17,424 nucleotides of DNA from CAZYTO01 sp964650405. GTDB taxonomy: Bacteria > Acidobacteriota > Thermoanaerobaculia > Gp7-AA8. Both the position numbers and the translations under genes were made by a program. Shown piece after piece: positions 1 to 8,228 of the stretch (within the stretch, counting starts at the first letter, position 1; each line of letters opens with the position of its first letter). Under the pieces are notes generated by a model. The model did not search any database. It saw only the letters and a list, made by a program, of their open reading frames with translations, and had not been told where the DNA came from. The stretch is taken from NCBI GenBank assembly GCA_964650405.1, contig CAZYTO010000104.1, forward strand, positions 1-17,424, in the 5' to 3' direction.

Positions 1-22
1 ACCGGCTTTAGGTGCAAGGCCG

Positions 23-120
23 CCTCATGCCTCATGCCCCTCAGCACTCAAGACCCGGCACTCAAGACTCGGCACTCCGCACTCGGCACTCCGCACTCGG
101 CACTCCGCACTCGGCACTCG
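23..120. repeat. Heptamer-period tandem array upstream of cysS
   Basis: From 44 to 120 the sequence can be cut into eleven consecutive 7-mers. Most read GCACTCC or GCACTCG, two read GCACTCA, and two are the variants AGACCCG and AGACTCG. The 7-bp phase continues leftwards to 23 as CCTCATG, CCTCATG and CCCCTCA. The array ends 29 bp before the chosen cysS start. An in-frame GTG/TTG-type start at 12 would translate it into a 46-residue low-complexity leader, which is why that upstream start is rejected. No function can be read from it. Heptanucleotide arrays of this kind are copy-number variable in other bacteria. Confidence 0.85.
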
Positions 121-149
121 CCCCCGGAATCCTGCATACTTCGCCCCAC

Positions 150-1559
150 ATGTCGGATCTGAAGTTGTACAACACGTTGACGAGGGAAAAGGAGACGTTC
201 GTCCCCCTCACGCCGGGCCACGCTCGCATGTACTCCTGCGGTCCGACGGTCTACAACCACCTCCACATCGGCAACCTGCGCACGTTTCTCTGGGGCGACC
301 TGCTCCGGCGCTACCTGGAGTTCCGCGGCCTGCGCGTGACGCAGGTTATGAACATCACCGACGTCGAGGACAAGATCATCCGCAAGGCGGCGGAGGCTGG
401 CAAGGACATCTTCACCTATGTCGAGCCCTACATCGCCTCCTTCCACGAGTCGCTGGAGGCCCTGCGCATCCTCCCGGCGGACCAGTACCCACGCGCCACC
501 GAGTTCATCCCGCAGATGGTCGGCCTGGTGAAGACGCTGACCGAGCGCGGCCACACCTACACCGCCGACGGCTCGACCTACTTCCGCGTGGCCACCCTTC
601 CCGGCTATGGCAAGCTCTCCCGCGTGGAGATCGACACCGCCAGCGCCTTCTCGCGGATCGAGTCCGACGAGTACGAGAAGGAGTCGGCCCGCGACTTCGT
701 CCTGTGGAAGGCGAAGAAAGACGGCGAGCCGTCGTGGCCGTCGGAGATCGGCGAGGGCCGCCCGGGCTGGCACCTGGAGTGCTCGGCCATGTCGATGCAG
801 CTCCTCGGCGAGACGTTCGACATCCACACCGGCGCCGTCGACCTCATCTTCCCGCACCACGAGAACGAGATCGCCCAGAGCGAAGGGGCCACCGGCCATC
901 CGTTCGTCCGCTTCTGGATCCACGGCGAGCACCTCAATATCGAAGGCGAGAAGATGGCGAAGTCGCGCGGCAACATCTACAGGTTGCACGAGCTGACCGA
1001 GATGGGCTACGACCCGCTGGCCCTCCGGTACGCCCTGCTCTCCGTGCCGCACCGGACGAAGCTGAATTTCACCTTGCAGTCGCTCGACGATGCCAAGTCG
1101 GCCCTGGCCCGCATCGAGTCCTTCCGCCTCCGTCTCGACGAGGTGGCCGGAGCCGGTCCGCACGGGGCGAAAGAGTCGGACGGCCATGCCGATGAGCTCA
1201 TCGGCCGCTTCCTGCTGGCCTTCGAGGAGTCGATGGACGACGACCTCAATACCGCCGGCGCCCTCGGCGCGCTCTTCACCTTCGTCCGTGACGCCAACGT
1301 CGCTCTCGACGCGGGGCGGATCTCTCCAGCCGACGCCGAGGGATTGCGGACGGCCCTGCAGAAGATCGATACCGTCCTGGACGTCTTCCCGAAGCGGGAG
1401 GGGGTGCTGGACAGCGAGATCGAAGCCCTCATCGCCAAACGCAACGCCGCCCGCAAGTCGCGCAACTTCGCCGAGAGCGACCGCATCCGCGACGAGCTCC
1501 TGGCCAAGGGCATCGTCCTCGAAGACACACCGGGTGGAGTGCGCTGGAAGAGGAAGTGA
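150..1559 (+). CDS. cysS: Cysteinyl-tRNA synthetase
   Basis: This is a class I aminoacyl-tRNA synthetase that charges tRNA-Cys in the cytoplasm. The 469-residue product has the normal family length. The HIGH signature appears as HIGN at residues 39-42, and the KMSKS loop as KMAKS at 268-272. The zinc ligands of CysRS are all in place: Cys30 (in YSCGPTVYN), Cys211 (in HLECSAM), His236 and Glu240 (in FPHHENE). Each is two residues beyond its E. coli counterpart. The C-terminal DALR-like helical region and the final segment ending GGVRWKRK are complete. The ATG at 150 is chosen because homologous sequence starts there (MSDLKLYNTLTREKE) and everything upstream in frame is translated tandem repeat. 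No strong Shine-Dalgarno sequence is visible. The reverse-strand ORF over this gene is a GC-rich shadow. Confidence 0.96.
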   Translation: MSDLKLYNTLTREKETFVPLTPGHARMYSCGPTVYNHLHIGNLRTFLWGDLLRRYLEFRGLRVTQVMNITDVEDKIIRKAAEAGKDIFTYVEPYIASFHESLEALRILPADQYPRATEFIPQMVGLVKTLTERGHTYTADGSTYFRVATLPGYGKLSRVEIDTASAFSRIESDEYEKESARDFVLWKAKKDGEPSWPSEIGEGRPGWHLECSAMSMQLLGETFDIHTGAVDLIFPHHENEIAQSEGATGHPFVRFWIHGEHLNIEGEKMAKSRGNIYRLHELTEMGYDPLALRYALLSVPHRTKLNFTLQSLDDAKSALARIESFRLRLDEVAGAGPHGAKESDGHADELIGRFLLAFEESMDDDLNTAGALGALFTFVRDANVALDAGRISPADAEGLRTALQKIDTVLDVFPKREGVLDSEIEALIAKRNAARKSRNFAESDRIRDELLAKGIVLEDTPGGVRWKRK

Positions 1560-1714
1560 CGGAGCGCGGAAACGGCGACCCGGATCGGGCCACGGCAGGG
1601 GGGGTCTTGGCTTTACAACCTTTTTACTAAACGATTTGCCGAAAACAGCCGTAGACTTCCTCGCAACAATCTCCCGCTTCAGCTCAGAACAACGTAACCG
1701 TGGAGGGAAGCCTC

Positions 1715-3235
1715 GTGAAACGTCATTGGTTAGCCCCTGCCCTCGCTCTTACCGTCTTCGTCCTCTTGGCTCAGGCCGCGTTAGCGGACATCGCCCTGAC
1801 CGACAAGGGATCGACCCTGCGCAGCATTGCCCGCGTCGCCCCCGATCAACGGAGCCCGGCGGACAAGGCCGCTACCAAGGCCGAGAATGAGGCCAAGCGT
1901 GCCGCCAAGCGCGCCCGTCACCCGCATTCCGGGACGACGACCTCCGGACAGCCCTTCCGTCTCACCACGAATACCACGGGCGCCGTCCAGCTCGTCGATG
2001 CGGGCGGCCTGAAGTACTTCATCAACACCAACATCACCTTCAGCACCAGCTCCTCGGCCTCGGGGGCCGCGTCCGAGGCGTCGTACGTGCACGCCACCGC
2101 GGCGAGCACCCTGGCCGGCGGTGTGGTGGCGTCCACGCTGAACGACATGTTCGACGGCTACGGCGCGCTCTGCGTCAGCCTCACCAACAGCACGGGACCG
2201 TGTATGACGGCCAACCCCAACTTCGCCAGCTACAACAAGAACGGCTCGGCCTCGGCCGACACCACCGTTCCGGCGGTCCCCGAGTGCACCAACCGCCAGT
2301 GGGTCTACCCCGCCAGGACCATCGGCGGCCTGAGCGTGCAGCGCAAGGTCTACGTCCCGACGAATGACCGCTACATCCGCTGGATGAACTTTTTCACCAA
2401 CACGACGGCCTCGCCGATCACCTTCACCATGGTCACCTCGAACAACCTCGGCTCCGACAGCAACACCCGGGTCGTGACCACGTCGAGCGGCGATGCCATC
2501 GTGACGACCGGCGACCTCTGGGCCACCTCCTTCCAGAATTTCTCCGGCAGCACCTCCAGCGACCCGCGCATCGGCCACGTCTTCCAGGGGGCTGGCGCCC
2601 CGACGCCGGTGGCGAACATCAACTTCGTCGACGGCGACGACAACCCTTACTGGGTCTACTCGATCACGCTCAGCCCCGGCCAGACGAAGATCATCGTCAA
2701 CTACGCCACGGGCATGCCCACGAAGGCGCTGGCAGCGTCGGAGTCCGCCAACCTCGCCGGCTTCGGAGCCAACGCTCAGCAGTGCATGTCGGCCACCGAG
2801 CTGTCGGAGGTGACGAACTTCCTCACCGGCCGCGCCGATCTCTCCATCACCAAGACCGCCAACCTCTCGTCGCCCCCGGTCGCCTTCGGCGGAGCCCCGG
2901 TCACCTACACCTTGGCCGTCTCGAACGCCGGACCACCCGCTGCATCGTCGGTCTCGGTCACCGATCCGCTCCCGGCCGGCGCCGGCTTCGTGAGCGCCAC
3001 CGGTACGGGCTGGTCCTGCGGATTCGCCGCCGGAACAGTCACCTGCACGGCACCGTCGCTGGCCGTCGGCGCCGCTCCTCCCATCACCCTGACCATCACC
3101 GCACCGCTCGTGAAGAACTCCCAGATGATCGCGAACACGGCCACGGTATCGTCCTCCACGACCGACCCCGTGCCGGGGAACAACAGCAGCACCGCCGTCA
3201 TCCACGTCACCCCAGGCCACGGCCCGAATCACTGA
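1715..3235 (+). CDS. Secreted protein with C-terminal DUF11 domain
   Basis: The 506-residue product starts with a Sec signal peptide: basic MKRH, a hydrophobic core to about residue 22, and cleavage near ALA-D at 24/25. A charged, Ala/Lys/Arg-rich stretch follows at about 47-70. Then comes a large Ser/Thr/Asn-rich region with beta-like character (about 75-370). Residues about 375-500 match a DUF11 (conserved repeat) domain, with the typical opening DLSITKT, the central YTLAVSNAGP and VTDPLPAG, and a closing NTATVSS...PVPGNNS. DUF11 domains occur on bacterial surface or exported proteins; no enzymatic role is evident. The GTG at 1715 is chosen because GGAGGG (1702-1707) sits 7 bp upstream and the signal peptide begins exactly there. 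There is no LPXTG-like or PEP-CTERM sorting tail, so the protein is probably periplasmic or released. Confidence 0.88.
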   Translation: MKRHWLAPALALTVFVLLAQAALADIALTDKGSTLRSIARVAPDQRSPADKAATKAENEAKRAAKRARHPHSGTTTSGQPFRLTTNTTGAVQLVDAGGLKYFINTNITFSTSSSASGAASEASYVHATAASTLAGGVVASTLNDMFDGYGALCVSLTNSTGPCMTANPNFASYNKNGSASADTTVPAVPECTNRQWVYPARTIGGLSVQRKVYVPTNDRYIRWMNFFTNTTASPITFTMVTSNNLGSDSNTRVVTTSSGDAIVTTGDLWATSFQNFSGSTSSDPRIGHVFQGAGAPTPVANINFVDGDDNPYWVYSITLSPGQTKIIVNYATGMPTKALAASESANLAGFGANAQQCMSATELSEVTNFLTGRADLSITKTANLSSPPVAFGGAPVTYTLAVSNAGPPAASSVSVTDPLPAGAGFVSATGTGWSCGFAAGTVTCTAPSLAVGAAPPITLTITAPLVKNSQMIANTATVSSSTTDPVPGNNSSTAVIHVTPGHGPNH

Positions 3236-3263
3236 CGTTCCCGAATCCGACAGACGTGAATGC

Positions 3264-3290
3264 GAGGAGCCGCCCCAAAGGCGGCTCCTC
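3264..3290 (+). terminator. Strong hairpin between DUF11 gene and ruvA
   Basis: Arms GAGGAGCCGCC (3264-3274) and GGCGGCTCCTC (3280-3290) form a perfect 11-bp GC-rich stem with a 5-nt CCAAA loop, 28 bp after the DUF11 stop. Position and strength suit an intrinsic terminator. However, what follows is CTGTATATCC rather than a U-run, so termination is inferred. The hairpin ends 18 bp before ruvA and lies in its leader if ruvA is read through from upstream. Confidence 0.6.
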
Positions 3291-3308
3291 CTGTATATCC
3301 TCCCGGAG

Positions 3309-3899
3309 ATGATCGGCTACCTCGAAGGGTCCCTCAAGTCGCTCGATGCCACCCGGGCCATCGTCCTGGCCGGGGGCGTCGGCTACGCGGTGCACATCTC
3401 GCTGCAGACGTACTACCGGCTGGAGGGCAGGCCGCACGTGGCGCTCGACATCTACACCCACGTGCGCGAGGACGTGATCGCCCTGTACGGCTTCGCCACG
3501 GCCGAGGAGAAGGTAGCGTTCGAGAAGCTCATCTCGATCTCCGGGATCGGCCCGACCCTGGCCCAGAAGATCCTCTCCGGCATCGACGCTCCCGACCTCG
3601 CCGACGCCGTGGCCCGTGGCGACGCGCGGAAGCTCTCGTCCATCCCGGGCGTGGGCAAGAAGACGGCGGAGCGCATCTGCCTCGAATTGCGCGACAAGCT
3701 CACCCTCCCTTCGACGGCAGCCGCGCCGGCGGCTCCCTCCCGCACCACGGTCGACGACGACGTCCACTCCGCCCTGGTCAACCTCGGCTACCGCCCGAAG
3801 GACGCCGGCGCCGCCCTCGACGCCGCGCGCAAGGAGCTCGGCAATGACGCCGAGCTCTCCGCCTTGTTGCGGCGCGCGCTCAAGCAGCTCACGAAGTGA
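3309..3899 (+). CDS. ruvA: Holliday junction branch migration protein RuvA
   Basis: RuvA binds four-way DNA junctions as a tetramer and loads the RuvB motor during recombinational repair. The 196-residue product has the usual size and three-domain layout. The N-terminal OB fold (about 1-63) opens MIGYLEGSL. Two helix-hairpin-helix motifs follow, ISGIGPTLAQKIL and IPGVGKKTAERICLEL (about 75-125). After an Ala/Pro-rich linker, the C-terminal RuvB-binding helical domain ends ALLRRALKQLTK. The ATG at 3309 gives the canonical RuvA N terminus. A GGAG directly abuts it, too close for a normal ribosome site, so initiation may be weak. No ruvB or ruvC is adjacent. The gene is followed after 5 bp by a repeat arm. 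Confidence 0.95.
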   Translation: MIGYLEGSLKSLDATRAIVLAGGVGYAVHISLQTYYRLEGRPHVALDIYTHVREDVIALYGFATAEEKVAFEKLISISGIGPTLAQKILSGIDAPDLADAVARGDARKLSSIPGVGKKTAERICLELRDKLTLPSTAAAPAAPSRTTVDDDVHSALVNLGYRPKDAGAALDAARKELGNDAELSALLRRALKQLTK

Positions 3900-3904
3900 G
3901 CGTT

Positions 3905-4067
3905 GTTCATCCTGAGCGTGGGCGGTTGGGCGGGCGGGAGCGAAGGATCAAAGCCAGGCACTTGCATTCTGAAGCAGAACCACGAACAGCGAATGCCCAG
4001 ACTCCCTGCCGTGCCGAGGTTTGATCCTTCGCTCCCGCCCGACCAACCACCCACGCTCAGGATGAAC
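3905..4067. repeat. Family-1 paired inverted repeat (48-bp arms) between convergent genes
   Basis: The left arm (3905-3952) and the reverse complement of the right arm (4020-4067) agree at 46 of 48 positions, separated by 67 bp. Each arm reads GTTCATCCTGAGCGTGGG and ends GAGCGAAGGATCAAA. The left arm starts 5 bp after the ruvA stop and the right arm starts 10 bp after the stop of the opposing DoxX gene, so each arm faces its own upstream gene in the same orientation. The RNA from either strand could fold into a long hairpin and act as a bidirectional 3' end. Other copies are at 11067-11200 and 13977-14023. Confidence 0.9.
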
Positions 4068-4077
4068 TTCGGAGCCC

Positions 4078-4455
4078 TCACCGCTTCGTGACGCTCCAGA
4101 TTCCGGGGCCGCGGGCGAAGATGTAGAGGAAGACGAAGCAGTAGAGAACGGCCAGCTCGCCCTTGTTCACCAGCGGAAAGAAACTGGCGTGGCCGAGCTT
4201 CCAGTGTGCGGTGAAGTACGCCACGGCCATCTCCCCTGAGGCCAGGAAGGCCGCATAGCTGGCGAAGATACCGAGCGCGACCAGCAGCCCGGTCACGAGC
4301 TCGATGATCCCCGAGGCCAGGACAACCGGCGGAAGCGGCCCCTTCATTGCCGCCGCGGCAGGAAAGCCGATGACCTTCGACGTACCGTGAATGAGAAACA
4401 GCAGTCCCGTGACGATGCGAAGGAGCGCGTAGGCGTAGCGTTCGAAACGACTCAT
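4078..4455 (-). CDS. DoxX family membrane protein
   Basis: This is a 125-residue polytopic inner-membrane protein with four hydrophobic segments: about 8-28, 42-64, 66-84 and 98-115. The first helix carries the DoxX-like opening LLRIVTGLLFLIHGTSKVIGF, and the second has the GIIELVTGLLVALG block. DoxX relatives are small quinone- or redox-associated membrane proteins, often without a defined substrate, and nothing here specifies more. The ATG at 4455 is preferred over an upstream in-frame start at 4539. GGAGGT lies about 7 bp before it and the upstream 28 residues are charged and non-homologous in character. The gene is divergent from the secreted peptidase-like gene, with about 106 bp between starts, and convergent with ruvA. 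Confidence 0.88.
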   Translation of the reverse strand: MSRFERYAYALLRIVTGLLFLIHGTSKVIGFPAAAAMKGPLPPVVLASGIIELVTGLLVALGIFASYAAFLASGEMAVAYFTAHWKLGHASFFPLVNKGELAVLYCFVFLYIFARGPGIWSVTKR

Positions 4456-4561
4456 TGCAAACCTCCGGTCGAGACCGGATTCAGGACGGGTGCCAGATGC
4501 GGGGTTGCGGGGTTGTTGGGGACGGTCCGGTTTATGCACTAGACCGGCTCAGCGAGATTCC

Positions 4562-5536
4562 ATGAACCGCCACTTCCTGAACCTTTCAGCCCTTGTTTGC
4601 GCCGCTCTTTGCCTCGGACTCGCAGCTCCGGCGCGAGCCTTCGACGACACGAGCCTGGCCCTGCTTGCCCATGCCTGGCCTGCGGGGACCGGGGCGCGGA
4701 TCGACGACATCGGCCGCGGCGTCGGCGTCGTGTTCAGTCCCGACCTCTCCGTCCGCAACAACTGCCGCTTCTACGAGGCGCTCGGGTTCGCCTGTTTCCA
4801 GGACGCGAACTGGGAGACGGTGCTCGACGACCTCCACCGCCACAACGTCCTCTACCCCGAGAACCGCATCCACACGCTCATCCTCGAAACTCACGGCACG
4901 AACGGCAACGGCGCGAAACTGCAGATCAGTTACTCGCCCACAGCCGACCGCTCCTACATCTCCGTGGGAGCCCTGCAGCAACGCCTCGAGCCGGAAGGGA
5001 TCGACTACGTGATCATCAGCGCCTGCAACTCCGGCCGCCTGCTGCGCCCGGAGATCTACGCACGCCTCGATCCGTACAACGGCGACAAGCTCTTCCTCCC
5101 GCCGACCTGCGGCATCGTCGACGCTACCGACGACTTCGAGGCCGGCCGGAACGTCGTGACCATCGTCCGCCCGGCCGAAAGCCACATCGAGACGACGCTC
5201 GTGGGCCGCATCGCGGAGCTGGCCCCGGCCACCCGCCGCGCCCTTCTCGCCTCCGCGAAGGCCAAAGGCATCAAGCTCCCGAGGGAGTTCGCCATCTCCG
5301 ACCTCATGGTGCAGATGCTCACGCGCGACCGGCGCCTGAAGCTCGTGGCCAATACGCCGGTCGAGGAGATGTCGAAGGAGATCCTCACCCAGGACCGCAG
5401 CGAGGAGAACTTCAAGAAGTTCGTCACCTACATGACCGCCGCCGGCATCCGCGACAGCCGCGGCGCCGCGCCAGCCGCGAAGACAGCCGCGGCGCGCCGC
5501 AAGGCGGCGACGGGCGCGAAGCGGGCGTCCCGGTAA
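4562..5536 (+). CDS. Exported protein with clan CD (caspase-like) His/Cys signature
   Basis: The 324-residue product has a clear signal peptide, MNRHFLNLSALVCAALCLGL then APARA, cleaved near residue 26. Two blocks resemble the catalytic strands of clan CD cysteine peptidases (caspase, gingipain and CHAT folds). Hydrophobic TLILE leads into T-H-G-T at His111, and hydrophobic YVIIS leads into A-C-N-S-G at Cys155. Residues about 195-290 are helical and the tail (300-324) is Ala/Lys/Arg-rich and basic. Possible structural cysteines are present at 68, 78 and 183. I do not recognise a named family. Peptidase activity is inferred from this dyad alone, and no substrate is indicated. The ATG at 4562 is chosen because the signal peptide starts there; the ribosome site is weak. 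Confidence 0.72.
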   Translation: MNRHFLNLSALVCAALCLGLAAPARAFDDTSLALLAHAWPAGTGARIDDIGRGVGVVFSPDLSVRNNCRFYEALGFACFQDANWETVLDDLHRHNVLYPENRIHTLILETHGTNGNGAKLQISYSPTADRSYISVGALQQRLEPEGIDYVIISACNSGRLLRPEIYARLDPYNGDKLFLPPTCGIVDATDDFEAGRNVVTIVRPAESHIETTLVGRIAELAPATRRALLASAKAKGIKLPREFAISDLMVQMLTRDRRLKLVANTPVEEMSKEILTQDRSEENFKKFVTYMTAAGIRDSRGAAPAAKTAAARRKAATGAKRASR

Positions 5537-5600
5537 CCAGTGACTGCGGCCGAAGCTACCGCGCCGCGGAAACGGGCGCAGCGGTTACCATCGCGCCGGC

Positions 5601-6770
5601 ATGCCGCTCACCCTTTCCCGCGCCGAGGCTCGCGCCGCGCTCGTTGCCCACCATGCGCTCGACCGGCCGCTGGGGCGCGGCGCACGCGGGGTACGGGCCA
5701 CCCTGGAGAGACTGCGCTGCATCCAGCTCGATCCACTCGACGTCCTCGGCACGAATGCCGACCTGGTCGTCCTGGCCCGCGTCGATGACGTGAAGCGCGG
5801 CGACGTCTGGCGGCACCTCTTTCCCGGTCGCGCCTTCGAGCACTTTGCCAAGGAGCGCTGCCTCCTGCCCGCCGCCGCGTTTCCCCAGTACCGGGTGCGC
5901 GGCCACCGCGCCGAGACGCCGTGGTGGTCGCACGGCGAGCGCGAGCGGCGCGTGCCGCCGCAGGTCATCGAGGCCGTGCTGGCCGAGATCCGCCAGCGTG
6001 GGCCCGTGAGCGCCGCGGACATCGCGGATCACGGCGCGGTCGAACCGCTCGACTGGAGCGGCTGGAAGGGCACTGCCAAGGCCACGAGCATGGCCCTCGA
6101 GATCCTCTGGACGCGCTGCGACGTCGTCGTGGCCGGACGGACGCCGTCCGGGGCGAAGCTCTACGACGTTCCGGACCGCACCCTCGGTCACCTCGGCACG
6201 GCCGAGCCGGACGAGCCGTTCGAAGCGTGGGCCGTGCGCGACCGCGTCCATGCTGCCGGGCTGCTCACGCGCGCCGCCGGCGGCTCGCTCTGGTCGATGC
6301 TGCGCGACGTCCGCTCCTCCGGCGTCGTCGAAGAGCTGGTGGCCCGCGGCGAGATCGACGACGTGCTCGTGGAAGGCTCGACGCGGCGTTACCTCGCGCC
6401 GGCCCGCTTTCTCTCACGCCGCCCGCGTTTCGACGATCGCGTCCGCATCCTCGGTCCCCTCGATCCCCTGCTGTGGGATCGCGACCTCATCCGCCACCTC
6501 TTCGGATTCGACTACGTGTGGGAGGTCTACAAGCCGGCGGCACAGCGCCGGTGGGGGTGGTACGTCTGCCCGCTTCTCTACCGGGGCGATTTCGCCGGCC
6601 GCCTCGATGCACGTATCGAAGGGAACGCACTGGCCGTGACGAAGCTGTGGCTGGAGCGCGAGGTCCCGCGCAAGGCGGTCACCGAGGCGCTGGAGCGCCA
6701 TGCCGCCGCGTGCGGAGCGGCGCGTGTGCGTTTGCCGAAACGGGCGATTTCGCTGGTCGCTGCTCGCTGA
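5601..6770 (+). CDS. YcaQ/AlkX-like HTH_42 winged-helix DNA glycosylase family protein
   Basis: The 389-residue product matches the HTH_42 (winged helix DNA-binding, YcaQ/AlkZ/AlkX) superfamily in length and layout. Family members are bacterial DNA glycosylases that remove alkylated bases or unhook interstrand crosslinks. The N-terminal block LERLRCIQLDPLDVLGTNAD contains Q-Phi-D (Gln42-Leu43-Asp44), the catalytic motif style of the YcaQ/AlkX branch, whereas AlkZ has Q-Phi-Q. Further family-like blocks are FEHFAKERCLLP, the winged-helix stretch VIEAVLAEIRQRGPVSAADI, and ILGPLDPLLWDR. The start at 5601 gives the typical short N terminus before the first helix (LSRAEARAAL). The last residues, LVAAR and stop, fall inside a heptamer array. 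Assignment to the crosslink-unhooking subgroup is inferred from the motif. Confidence 0.87.
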   Translation: MPLTLSRAEARAALVAHHALDRPLGRGARGVRATLERLRCIQLDPLDVLGTNADLVVLARVDDVKRGDVWRHLFPGRAFEHFAKERCLLPAAAFPQYRVRGHRAETPWWSHGERERRVPPQVIEAVLAEIRQRGPVSAADIADHGAVEPLDWSGWKGTAKATSMALEILWTRCDVVVAGRTPSGAKLYDVPDRTLGHLGTAEPDEPFEAWAVRDRVHAAGLLTRAAGGSLWSMLRDVRSSGVVEELVARGEIDDVLVEGSTRRYLAPARFLSRRPRFDDRVRILGPLDPLLWDRDLIRHLFGFDYVWEVYKPAAQRRWGWYVCPLLYRGDFAGRLDARIEGNALAVTKLWLEREVPRKAVTEALERHAAACGAARVRLPKRAISLVAAR

Positions 6771-6792
6771 TCGCTGGTCGCTGTTCGCTGGT
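6751..6792. repeat. CGCTGNT heptamer array spanning a stop codon
   Basis: Six consecutive 7-mers read CGCTGGT, CGCTGCT, CGCTGAT, CGCTGGT, CGCTGTT and CGCTGGT. A degenerate seventh unit, CGCCACT, follows at 6793-6799. The array begins inside the last codons of the YcaQ-like gene, and the TGA stop (6768-6770) is made by the third unit. A change in unit number inside the array would alter the C terminus. Confidence 0.85.
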
Positions 6793-6813
6793 CGCCACTA
6801 ACCACTCACCCAC

Positions 6814-8228
6814 TCAGCCCGACCCGCGGATCGTCCGATCGACAGCACCTGCGCCGACGTAAATGGCCAGGGCGCCGAGGTAGAGCGCGTTCAGTCCCAC
6901 CACCATGCTGGCGTATTCGAGCACGCCGCCGATGACGACACCGAGGAGGTTGGCGCCGAAGGCGGCGGCCGTGTCGCCGCTCCGCTGGAATGCTTCGGAA
7001 AAGATGAGGCTCGTGAAGAAGATGGGCGCGGCGAGCCAGAGCGCCCCGGCAACGAGACGAATCGCGAAGGGAAGGGTCAGCACCCACTTCGCGGAGACGA
7101 AATACTGCGTCAGGAGGATGGCGAACAGGGCGCCGTAGCACACCGGCCGCGGAAGACGGACGCCGCGGGAGACGAGCAGGTTCCCGATGAAGACCACGGC
7201 CAGGATGCCGCTGATGACGATGGCGTTGACGAGCCACGTTGCGCCGAAGAGCAGCGAAGCGCTGGTGATGCTGCGCGTCTCGAGCAGCATGAACCCGGCC
7301 CCAAGCAGGAAGAGGTGGACGTCGGCGCGCGTCCGCAGGCGGCCGACGCTCCAGAACGCGGCGCCCGTGATGAGAAGCACGACCGCCAGTACGAGACCGT
7401 AGATGACCGGGATGGCACGGTCGCGCAGGTAGAGCTGGGGCCAGTCGTCCGTGGCCCGGACCGTGTCCGGCTTGGCGCGGAACGGCTCGGGATCGACCGC
7501 CACCAGCGGGCTTCCCGGGCGCCGCCCGTTGGCGATGACGGCATCGGGAGCGAAGACGTAGGCGATGGACGCAAACGGACTGCCGCTCGTGGTGAACAGC
7601 GCCGGCTCCCTGCCGAAGGCGTCGGTGAGCGACCAGAAGAGGCGCTCCCCCATCCACGGCCGGCTGCTGGAAAGGTGGACGACGAACATGGACGACGGCG
7701 TCATGTGACGGCGAACGTCGCGGAAGGCGTCGGCCGTGTAGATGAAGCTCTCCAGGCGCAGCGTCGACAGGCCCGGCAATTGGTGGTGCGAGTCGAGCGC
7801 GTTCATCACGATCATGTCGTACGTCTCGTTCGTCCGCCGCAGGAAGGCGCGGGCGTCGTCGTTGACGACGTGGACGCGCGGATCGCGGTAGGGCTGGTGG
7901 GGGTGCAGCGTGTAGCCGAGCGAGACGATGGCCGGGTCGATCTCCACGACCGTCACCTCGCGAGCACCCGCATCGAGGGCGATCGTGGCGTCGTTTCCGG
8001 AGCCGCCTCCCAGGATGAGGACCCGGTTGGGCCGGGAGAGCTCGTAGGGCAGCCGGTAGTACGGCACCCACGCCCCGAGCGGTGAGTGAAACAGCTCCGG
8101 CCCGAAACGGAGTGCATCCTGAATGCGCAGCCGGTCGACCGAGATCCCGAACCCCAGGTATTCGTGTCGCACAGCCGTGATGTAAGGCCAGACCGTGACC
8201 TTGTAGTACGGCGACCAGAACCCGGGCG
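6814..8228 (-). CDS. Spermidine-synthase-like membrane protein, C-terminal part (5' end lost at misassembly)
   Basis: This is the larger piece of a polytopic membrane protein fused to a spermidine/spermine-synthase-type Rossmann domain. Reading the minus strand from the junction, it contains PGFWSPYYKV, then the AdoMet-binding block VLILGGGSGNDATIAL and the acidic loop VVEIDP. NDDARAFLRR and YDMIVMNALDSHH follow. After that come several C-terminal transmembrane segments from about VIYGLVLAVVLLITG to the end (NALYLGALAIYVGAGAV). Members of this architecture are usually annotated as spermidine synthase, but substrates of the membrane-fused forms are not established. Reading further 5' beyond about 8228 gives antisense lpxD, so the ORF's apparent upstream start near 8418 is not real. 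The N-terminal part is at 8455-9127. Confidence 0.82.

Noticed and set aside
12..149. Upstream in-frame extension of cysS by 46 residues
   Set aside because: It is the translation of the heptamer array; CysRS homology starts at the ATG at 150.
48..1187. Long minus-strand ORF over cysS
   Set aside because: GC-rich shadow antisense to a clear CysRS gene; composition is Arg/Val/Glu-biased without recognisable domains.
1605..1640. Promoter for the DUF11 gene in the AT-richer patch TTGGCTTTACAACC...TACTAA
   Set aside because: The -35-like and -10-like boxes are only about 12 bp apart, so no convincing sigma-70 spacing.
1781..3232. 483-codon minus-strand ORF over the DUF11 gene
   Set aside because: Antisense shadow caused by high GC at codon position 3; Gly/Arg/Asp-rich without motifs.
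5532..5589. GGTAACC / GGTTACC inverted pair around the end of the clan CD-like gene as a terminator
   Set aside because: The 7-bp arms are about 45 bp apart with no U-run; chance is likely.
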